A stretch of 5,052 nt of DNA from Sulfurimonas sp. GTDB lineage: Bacteria > Campylobacterota > Campylobacteria > Campylobacterales > Sulfurimonadaceae. The DNA is taken from assembly GCA_027044845.1 (NCBI GenBank), contig JALUBM010000189.1:1-5052 (forward strand), given 5' to 3'. The notes under the pieces are model-generated. The model saw nothing but the letters and a program-made list of their open reading frames with translations, was not told the origin of the DNA and did no database searches. A program made the position numbers and the translations under genes. Below are positions 1 to 5,052 of this stretch, piece after piece. How positions within the stretch are numbered: position 1 is the stretch's first letter; each line of letters begins with the position of its first letter.

Positions 1-899
1 CTTTTTAAACATGTTTGTAAAAAATCTACCTTACTCTTAATCACATATCTTTTGTTATACAATTCAAATTCTAATTCATTGGCATGAAGTAAAAGGCGAA
101 AAGCACCACTCTTTCGTATTCTTTCTTCCTTAGATAATTCTTTGTCTAAAAATTTGACTATATCCTTTTCATTCTGTCCATAAATTGGATCACCAACTAT
201 TGGATGTTTCACGTGAAACAAATGCACACGTATTTGATGTTGTCTCCCTGTATAAGGGGAACACTCTACAAGCGACATATCTAAATCTGGAAAATATTTT
301 AAAGCTTTAAAATTTGTTTTAGAAGCTTTTCCTTTTTCATCAACTTTCACTACCATACGAACAATAGCACTTTTATCCTCTGCCCTAAGTAAGGGTGCCT
401 CAACTGTGAGTTCTTTTTCAAATTTGCCATGCACAAATGCCAAATACTTTTTTTTCATATCTCTTAGTTCAAACATCATTTTAATATCACGTTCACTTTG
501 TTTATTCCTAGCACATAAAACAAGTCCACTTGTCTCTTGATCTATTCTATGTGCTATATTTGCATCGCGTCCATATTGATACTTTAGTTCATCTATCAGA
601 GAGTAGGGGGTATTTCTATTTTGAGGATGAATTAAAACACCACTTGGCTTGTCAAAAACTACAAATTCTTTTTCTTCAAATGTAGCTTGAAGACCTTTTG
701 TAATAGGTTCAAAATAGATAAATTCAAATTCACCCTCAATCTCACCAGCAGTTTTTGTCATAGCCTCACCATTGACAAAAAGTCTTCCTTTAGCAATAAG
801 GCGTTGTGCCTCTTTTTGTGTAAATCCAAGTTCTTTTATTAAATATAAAAAAGCTTTTTGTTTTTTTAATGCGAACATTCTCTTTCTAACAAATGGCAA
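1..899 (-). CDS. RluA-family 23S rRNA pseudouridine synthase (C-terminal end cut by window)
   Basis: Isomerises specific uridines in rRNA to pseudouridine in the cytoplasm. The frame is open from 899 down to base 1 (299 codons visible), so only a short C-terminal tail should be missing for this family. Seen: an S4-like RNA-binding segment at about residues 17-45 (AQRLIAKGRLFVNGE); the catalytic loop HRIDQETSG with the family's nucleophilic Asp at residue 120; KKYLAFVHG at about 150, whose Tyr is conserved in the family; GRQHQIRVHL at about 218-227 followed by HPIVGDPIYG; and a late HANELEF motif. I prefer the TTG start at 899: it has a good ribosome binding site and gives an MPFV N-terminus, which I recall from Campylobacterota homologues. 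The in-frame ATG at 878 has only a weak purine tract right against it. The S4 domain fits RluC/RluD-like members, but the target uridine cannot be told. It is transcribed divergently from purB. A parS-like palindrome lies within it at 205-220. Confidence 0.93.
   Translation of the reverse strand, partial: MPFVRKRMFALKKQKAFLYLIKELGFTQKEAQRLIAKGRLFVNGEAMTKTAGEIEGEFEFIYFEPITKGLQATFEEKEFVVFDKPSGVLIHPQNRNTPYSLIDELKYQYGRDANIAHRIDQETSGLVLCARNKQSERDIKMMFELRDMKKKYLAFVHGKFEKELTVEAPLLRAEDKSAIVRMVVKVDEKGKASKTNFKALKYFPDLDMSLVECSPYTGRQHQIRVHLFHVKHPIVGDPIYGQNEKDIVKFLDKELSKEERIRKSGAFRLLLHANELEFELYNKRYVIKSKVDFLQTCLK
205..220. other. parS: Canonical parS site (ParB/Spo0J centromere) inside the pseudouridine synthase gene
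   Basis: The sequence TGTTTCACGTGAAACA is a perfect 16-bp palindrome and equals the well-known chromosomal parS consensus to which ParB binds before spreading and loading condensin. It is not the related Noc site, which has CCCGGG in the centre. It covers the codons for L227 to H232 of the minus-strand gene, next to the conserved HQIRVH motif. The central CAC is the only CAC among the eight His codons visible in that gene, the others being CAT, as expected if the DNA sequence itself is under selection. An exact match is expected only about one to two times per million windows of this size. Binding in this organism is inferred, since no parA or parB gene lies in the window. Confidence 0.82.
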
Positions 900-907
900 A
901 ATTTCAA

Positions 908-915
908 TCCTCTTT
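908..915 (-). promoter_or_regulatory. Ribosome binding site that supports the TTG start of the pseudouridine synthase
   Basis: Read on the minus strand this is AAAGAGGA, a strong Shine-Dalgarno sequence. It stands 8 bases before the TTG at 899-897 but 29 bases before the ATG at 878-876, so it argues for the TTG as the true start, adding seven residues (MPFVRKR). The frame upstream reaches a stop (TAA) at 941-939. Confidence 0.65.
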
Positions 916-943
916 AATGAATAATTGAGTAAAATAAATTACT

Positions 944-949
944 TATTAT
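944..949 (+). promoter_or_regulatory. Candidate -10 element for the purB operon, overlapped by a possible divergent -10
   Basis: TATTAT matches the sigma70 -10 consensus at five of six bases and lies 39 bases before the purB start. No -35 box stands at the normal distance; TTGAGT at 925-930 is only 13 bases away. Vegetative promoters of Campylobacter and Helicobacter often lack a clear -35, so this is acceptable there. The opposite strand of nearly the same bases (945-950) reads CATAAT, also five of six, and could serve the divergent pseudouridine synthase gene. In such AT-rich DNA these matches are weak evidence. Confidence 0.35.
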
Positions 950-965
950 GCGAATTTTAGCATAA
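946..965. repeat. 6-bp inverted repeat in the divergent intergenic region, possible operator
   Basis: TTATGC at 946-951 and GCATAA at 960-965 are exact inverted repeats around an 8-base AT-rich centre. The left arm overlaps the candidate -10 box and the right arm lies near the expected transcription start of the purB operon, where a repressor could act. It is too short and GC-poor for a convincing terminator, and no gene ends here. A chance repeat is possible in DNA of this composition. Confidence 0.3.
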
Positions 966-988
966 AACATACTCATAAGGAATCCAAA

Positions 989-2320
989 ATGGTAGATAGA
1001 TATTCACGAGAAGAGATGGCATCAAAATGGACATATCAAGCAAAATATCAAGCTTGGTTAGATGTTGAAAAAGCCGTGGTTAAAGCTTGGGCAAAACTAG
1101 GAAAGATTCCACAAGATGATGCAGATAAAATAGTTAAACATGCAAAGTTTGATATTAAACGCATTGATGAAATAGAAGCAGTGACTCGCCATGATTTAAT
1201 TGCATTTACAACATCTGTTTCAGAATCTTTGGGTGAAGAAAGTAGATGGTTCCATTATGGTATGACATCTTCAGATACTATTGATACTGCTGTGGCACTT
1301 CAAATGAAAGATTCTCTCTCACTTATCATTAAAGATGTAAAAATGATTATGAAATCTATCAAAAAACGTGCAATGGAACATAAAATGACCCTGATGGTTG
1401 GACGTTCACATGGTATTCATGGAGAGCCTATAACATTTGGCTTGGTATTGGCTGTTTGGTATGATGAAATGGCACGTCATTTAAAAAATCTTGAAGAGAC
1501 TATGGATGTTATAGCAGTCGGGCAAGTAAGTGGTGCTATGGGTAACTTTGCACATGCTCCATTAGAATTAGAAGAATATACATGTCAAGAACTTCGGCTT
1601 AAACCTGCACCTGTATCAAATCAAGTAATTCAAAGAGACAGATATGCAAGACTTGCAACATCTCTTGCTTTGATGGCAAGCTCTATTGAAAAATTTGCCG
1701 TTCAGGTTCGTCACTGGCAAAGAACAGAAGTATATGAGTGTGAAGAGTATTTTGCAAAAGGACAAAAAGGTTCTTCTGCAATGCCACATAAGCGTAACCC
1801 AATTCTTACAGAAAATATAACAGGTTTGGCACGTATGATAAGAGCTTACGCAAATCCTGCTATGGAAAATGTAGCACTTTGGCATGAGCGTGACATTTCC
1901 CACTCCTCTACTGAACGTTTCTGGCTTCCAGATGCTTTTGTAACAAGTGATTTTATGCTTCACCGTATGAATAACGTTATCGCAAACCTAACTGTTTATC
2001 CTGAAAATATGATGAAGAACCTTAACCTAACAGGCGGACTTGTTTTTTCACAACGTGTTTTACTTGAGCTTCCTCTTCAAGGTGTAAGTCGAGAAGATGC
2101 TTACAGAATTGTACAAAGAAATGCTATGAAAGTATGGGAAGAAATACAACATGGAAAACCTACTGTCAATGAAAAAGGCGAAAGTCTTTACCTAAACCAT
2201 CTACTAGCAGATGAAGAACTGAGAAATTCACTCAGTGAAGAAGTAATACGTGAATGTTTTAATTATGACTACTATACAAAGAATGTAGATAAAATTTTTA
2301 ACAGAGTTTTTAACAAGTAA
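989..2320 (+). CDS. purB: Adenylosuccinate lyase
   Basis: Removes fumarate from SAICAR to give AICAR, and from adenylosuccinate to give AMP, so it acts twice in purine synthesis; the family works as a cytoplasmic homotetramer with active sites shared between subunits. The 443-residue length fits. The fumarase/aspartase superfamily signature GSSAMPHKRNP is at residues 261-271, with the catalytic Ser (262 or 263) in this mobile loop. His68 (TRHD), His89 (FHYGMTSSD), His141 (GRSHGIHGEP), Lys268 and Glu275 fall at the same numbers as the active-site residues I recall for the Bacillus subtilis enzyme, so it appears intact and close to that short bacterial type. The ATG start has AAGGA at 977-981, 7 bases upstream. 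It is the first gene of the plus-strand operon; nrdA starts 8 bases after its stop. Confidence 0.98.
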   Translation: MVDRYSREEMASKWTYQAKYQAWLDVEKAVVKAWAKLGKIPQDDADKIVKHAKFDIKRIDEIEAVTRHDLIAFTTSVSESLGEESRWFHYGMTSSDTIDTAVALQMKDSLSLIIKDVKMIMKSIKKRAMEHKMTLMVGRSHGIHGEPITFGLVLAVWYDEMARHLKNLEETMDVIAVGQVSGAMGNFAHAPLELEEYTCQELRLKPAPVSNQVIQRDRYARLATSLALMASSIEKFAVQVRHWQRTEVYECEEYFAKGQKGSSAMPHKRNPILTENITGLARMIRAYANPAMENVALWHERDISHSSTERFWLPDAFVTSDFMLHRMNNVIANLTVYPENMMKNLNLTGGLVFSQRVLLELPLQGVSREDAYRIVQRNAMKVWEEIQHGKPTVNEKGESLYLNHLLADEELRNSLSEEVIRECFNYDYYTKNVDKIFNRVFNK

Positions 2321-2328
2321 GGACAGTT

Positions 2329-4695
2329 ATGATAACAGTTATAAAAAGAAACGGCCGAACAGAGCCTTTAGATATTTCTAAAATACAAAAATATACTTCT
2401 GCTGCTGTAAAAGGTTTGGCAAATGTAAGCCAAAGTGAATTAGAAGTTGATGCTCAAATTCATTTTCGTGATGGCATAACATCAAAAGAGATACAAGAAA
2501 CGTTAATTAAAACAGCTGTTGATAAAATTGATATAGATGCACCAAACTGGACATTTGTTGCTTCTCGTCTTTTTCTTTTCAATCTTTATCATCAGGTAAA
2601 TGGATTTACTGGCTACTGTAAACTTGAAAAATATTTTGAAAAAGGTGAAAAATCGGGACGAATACTTTTGGGACTAAAAGAAATGTATGACCTTGATGAA
2701 CTCGAAAAGTACATCAAACCAGAGAGAGATTTACAATTTAATTATCTTGGTATAAAAACACTCTATGACAGATACTTGATTAAAGACAAAAATTCTAATC
2801 CTATAGAACTCCCTCAGCATATGTTTATGGCAATATCTATGTTTTTAGCTCAACGTGAAAAAAATCGTCAAGAGTGGGCAATTAAATTTTATAATATGAT
2901 TAGTAAATTCCAAGTAATGCTTGCAACACCAACACTATCTAATGCCAGAACACCAAGACACCAACTCAGTTCTTGCTACATTGGTTCAGCATCTGACAAT
3001 ATTGAAGGTATATTTGATGCTTACAAAGAGATGGCAATGCTATCTAAATTTGGTGGTGGTATTGGCTGGGACTGGACACAGGTACGTTCAATGGGTTCCT
3101 TTATTGACGGGCATAAAAATGCAGCTGGAGGAACTATTCCTTTCTTAAAAATAACAAATGATATTGCTATTGCTGTTGATCAGCTTGGTACGAGAAAAGG
3201 AGCTATCGCAGTTTATTTAGAACCATGGCATATAGACATAAATGACTTTTTAGATTTAAAGAAAAACTCTGGTGAAGAGCGTCGTCGTGCACATGATTTA
3301 TTTCCTGCATTATGGCTTAATGATATGTTTATGCAAAGAGTACAAGAAGATGCTATTTGGACACTTTTTGACCCATTTGATACAAGAGAACTGACTAACA
3401 TGTATGGTGAGGAATTTAACAAACGTTATTTAGAATTAGAACAAGATGAATCACTCATAAAAGAAAAAGTAAAAGCCAAAGATTTATGGAAAAAAATTCT
3501 AACCTCTTATTTTGAAACAGGTTCACCTTTTCTTTGTTTTAAAGACAATGCTAACCGTGCAAACCCAAATGACCATTACGGAATCATTCGTAGTTCAAAT
3601 CTTTGTACCGAAATCTTTCAAAACACACAGCCAAACCATTATAAAATCAAATTCATTTTTGAAAATGGAGAGAGTATAAGTTATGAAGAAGAAGAAATGG
3701 TAACAGTTGACAGTGGCATAACAAAACCTGCTAAAAAAGTAACTGCCCTTGATTCACTTGGAGGGTTCCCAATTTTTGTTGTTGAAAAAGAAAAAATTAA
3801 TGGTGCTACTGCTGTTTGTAATCTTGCTTCCATTAACCTTTCACGTGTTAATACAAAAGAAGATATTGATCATATCGTACCAACTGCAGTAAGATGCCTT
3901 GATAACGTTATAGACTTAAACTTCTATCCAGTTGAAAAAGTAAAGCGTACTAACATGCGAAGCCGTTCTATCGGTTTAGGCGTTATGGGTGAAGCACAAA
4001 TGTTAGCAGAATCTAGCATAATGTGGGGAAGTCAAGAACACTTTGATAAAATAGATGAAGTGATGGAATCTGTTTGTTATAATACAATTTCTGCTTCTTC
4101 AGATCTAGCACTTGAAAAAGGAAGTTATCCTGAATTTGAAGGTTCTAAATGGAGTCGAGGTATTTTTCCTCAAGACCATGCGAATGCAGAAGTTATCAAC
4201 CTTGTTGACCGTGGTGGACTCTTCGCATCTACTTATGAATGGAATGAATTACGAACAAAAGTAAAAAAGCAAGGAATGCGTAATGGTTATTTGATGGCCG
4301 TCGCACCTACATCATCTATTTCAATATTAACGGGTACGACACAAGCAATCGAACCTGTATTTAAGCGTAAATGGTCAGAAGAAAATCTTAGTGGTCTCAT
4401 TCCTGTAGTCGTACCAAATCTTTCACCAGATACATGGAGTTACTATACACCTGCCTATGATTTAAACCAAACAGTTCTCATCAAAGCAGCTGCCATCAGA
4501 CAAAAATGGATAGATCAAGGACAGTCTCTTAATATTTTTATTACTCTTGATAAAGCAAGTGGAAGATACCTCAATGAAATTTATATGCTTGCATGGAAAC
4601 TTGGACTTAAATCTACTTATTATCTCCGTTCACAATCACCAGAGATGGCAAATGATGTAGAAGACAGAAGTATGGAGTGTGTAGGTTGCCAATAG
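2329..4695 (+). CDS. nrdA: Class I ribonucleoside-diphosphate reductase, alpha (large) subunit
   Basis: Reduces ribonucleoside diphosphates to deoxyribonucleotides together with a radical-bearing NrdB subunit. Seen in order: an N-terminal ATP-cone allosteric domain (about residues 3-90, starting VIKRNGR); the LSSC motif with Cys216, one of the redox pair; NLCTE with Asn424, thiyl-radical Cys426 and Glu428; VCNLASINL with partner Cys497; APTSSIS at 659-665; the radical-transfer pair Tyr764-Tyr765; and C-terminal ECVGCQ, whose Cys784 and Cys787 should pass electrons from thioredoxin or a similar donor. All key residues are present. At 788 residues it is longer than the 761 of Escherichia coli NrdA and equals the length I recall for Helicobacter pylori. 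About 48 extra residues lie between Cys426 and Cys497. The start ATG has TAAGGA at 2318-2323 overlapping the purB stop, which suggests translational coupling. No nrdB is adjacent; in C. jejuni and H. pylori, as I recall, nrdB is also elsewhere. Confidence 0.98.
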   Translation: MITVIKRNGRTEPLDISKIQKYTSAAVKGLANVSQSELEVDAQIHFRDGITSKEIQETLIKTAVDKIDIDAPNWTFVASRLFLFNLYHQVNGFTGYCKLEKYFEKGEKSGRILLGLKEMYDLDELEKYIKPERDLQFNYLGIKTLYDRYLIKDKNSNPIELPQHMFMAISMFLAQREKNRQEWAIKFYNMISKFQVMLATPTLSNARTPRHQLSSCYIGSASDNIEGIFDAYKEMAMLSKFGGGIGWDWTQVRSMGSFIDGHKNAAGGTIPFLKITNDIAIAVDQLGTRKGAIAVYLEPWHIDINDFLDLKKNSGEERRRAHDLFPALWLNDMFMQRVQEDAIWTLFDPFDTRELTNMYGEEFNKRYLELEQDESLIKEKVKAKDLWKKILTSYFETGSPFLCFKDNANRANPNDHYGIIRSSNLCTEIFQNTQPNHYKIKFIFENGESISYEEEEMVTVDSGITKPAKKVTALDSLGGFPIFVVEKEKINGATAVCNLASINLSRVNTKEDIDHIVPTAVRCLDNVIDLNFYPVEKVKRTNMRSRSIGLGVMGEAQMLAESSIMWGSQEHFDKIDEVMESVCYNTISASSDLALEKGSYPEFEGSKWSRGIFPQDHANAEVINLVDRGGLFASTYEWNELRTKVKKQGMRNGYLMAVAPTSSISILTGTTQAIEPVFKRKWSEENLSGLIPVVVPNLSPDTWSYYTPAYDLNQTVLIKAAAIRQKWIDQGQSLNIFITLDKASGRYLNEIYMLAWKLGLKSTYYLRSQSPEMANDVEDRSMECVGCQ
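4674..4677 (+). promoter_or_regulatory. Ribosome binding site within the nrdA end, supports a TTG start for the next gene
   Basis: GGAG lies in the Met782-Glu783 codons of nrdA and is 8 bases before the in-frame TTG at 4686. The other possible start, GTG at 4677, overlaps this element and has no clear binding site of its own. The last codons of nrdA, which encode its redox cysteines, therefore also seem to hold the initiation region of the following gene. Confidence 0.5.
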
Positions 4696-5027
4696 ACCTT
4701 CAACGTTTTAATAACTTTAAAGATGCTGAATTACGTTCTTTAGAAGTTATATCACCTACGCATATAAAACTTACAATTGCCCTACAAGATAAGGCTCGTG
4801 CTTTTGACTGGATAACATTAAAACTTGATTTTATAAATGTTACAGATGCAAGGCTTATTGAACAAAATAAACTAATATATGTAGATATGAGTGAGGGTGC
4901 AAATATTTTGCATGTAGAGAGAAAGTTTGCATTTGGTATAGGAGTGTGCTATAATATGTCAAATATTAAAAACTCTACATTTTATATAATTTCTAAAGAT
5001 TTAAAATATCGAGAGGAACAATTTTAA
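4686..5027 (+). CDS. Small protein of unknown function downstream of nrdA
   Basis: I do not recognise this protein. From the TTG at 4686 it has 113 residues; a GTG at 4677 would add three. It has no signal peptide, no membrane segment and only one cysteine, so it is probably cytoplasmic. Alternating hydrophobic and polar residues around ISPTHIKLTIAL, WITLKLDFINVTDARLI, KLIYVDM and NSTFYIISKDL suggest a compact fold rich in beta strands. Composition and codon use look like those of its neighbours, with no sign of recent transfer. Its start overlaps the nrdA end by 10 bases and the next gene begins 9 bases after its stop, so it is probably translated as part of the operon. A link to nucleotide metabolism would rest on position alone. 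The reading frame is likely real given the tight overlaps and binding site. Confidence 0.72.
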   Translation: MPIDLQRFNNFKDAELRSLEVISPTHIKLTIALQDKARAFDWITLKLDFINVTDARLIEQNKLIYVDMSEGANILHVERKFAFGIGVCYNMSNIKNSTFYIISKDLKYREEQF

Positions 5028-5036
5028 AGGATGACA

Positions 5037-5052
5037 ATGCATTACAATGTGA
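5037..5052 (+). CDS. Start of another gene, cut by the window edge
   Basis: The ATG at 5037 follows AAAGGA (5026-5031) at a spacing of 5 bases and opens a frame reading MHYNV before the window ends. An in-frame ATG at 5031 overlaps the binding site and is the weaker choice. A short N-terminus of this type resembles the first strand of a nucleotide-binding fold, but five residues cannot identify a protein. The 9-base gap to the preceding stop suggests the same operon. Confidence 0.5.

Noticed and set aside
946..965. Inverted repeat considered as a transcription terminator
   Set aside because: Both neighbouring genes start here and none ends here; the stem is only six pairs, AT-rich, with no useful T-run.
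1616..1963. Open frame of 115 codons on the minus strand within purB
   Set aside because: It lies fully opposite conserved purB codons, including the GSSAMPHKRNP region, has no ribosome binding signal I trust and no recognisable domain; a shadow frame.
2921..3422. Two further small open frames, one per strand, within nrdA
   Set aside because: Both are out of frame with highly conserved NrdA sequence and show composition expected of shadow frames.
3837..3852. Second CACGTG core, inside nrdA, considered as another parS site
   Set aside because: Only the left half (TTTCACGTG) fits; the right half reads TTAAT and six of sixteen positions differ from the consensus, so it is probably chance within coding sequence.
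2329..4695. Full intein in nrdA suspected because of the extra segment after the radical Cys
   Set aside because: The segment is far too short for a working intein, lacks splice-junction residues, and the protein has the length I recall for Helicobacter pylori NrdA.

Overview
The window looks like chromosomal DNA of a Campylobacterota (epsilonproteobacterial) bacterium, probably a Sulfurimonas- or Sulfurovum-like relative of Campylobacter. The evidence is AT-rich DNA, tightly packed genes, a NrdA of 788 residues with a C-terminal CxxC and an extra segment beside the active site, and the gene order pseudouridine synthase / purB / nrdA. From memory this is the order at Cj0022c-Cj0023-Cj0024 of Campylobacter jejuni, close to dnaA. 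The genus is not proven by the sequence.

Layout: positions 1-899 (minus strand) hold most of an RluA-family rRNA pseudouridine synthase whose C-terminal end runs off the left edge. An 89-base divergent intergenic region (900-988) carries the start signals of both flanking genes. On the plus strand follow purB (adenylosuccinate lyase), nrdA (class I ribonucleotide reductase large subunit), a small unrecognised gene of about 113 codons, and the first codons of another gene. Gaps are 8 bases, a 10-base overlap and 9 bases, with no visible terminator, so these four probably form one operon for purine and deoxynucleotide synthesis. No nrdB lies next to nrdA. No stretch over 300 bases lacks a gene, and I see no RNA gene, mobile element or CRISPR array.

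The most notable signal is not a gene. Positions 205-220, inside the pseudouridine synthase frame, are a perfect 16-bp palindrome, TGTTTCACGTGAAACA, identical to the canonical parS centromere site bound by chromosomal ParB (Spo0J). It sits in the codons of a conserved protein motif and contains the only CAC among the eight visible His codons of that gene. With the origin-proximal position of the same gene cluster in C. jejuni, this suggests the locus doubles as a chromosome-segregation site.
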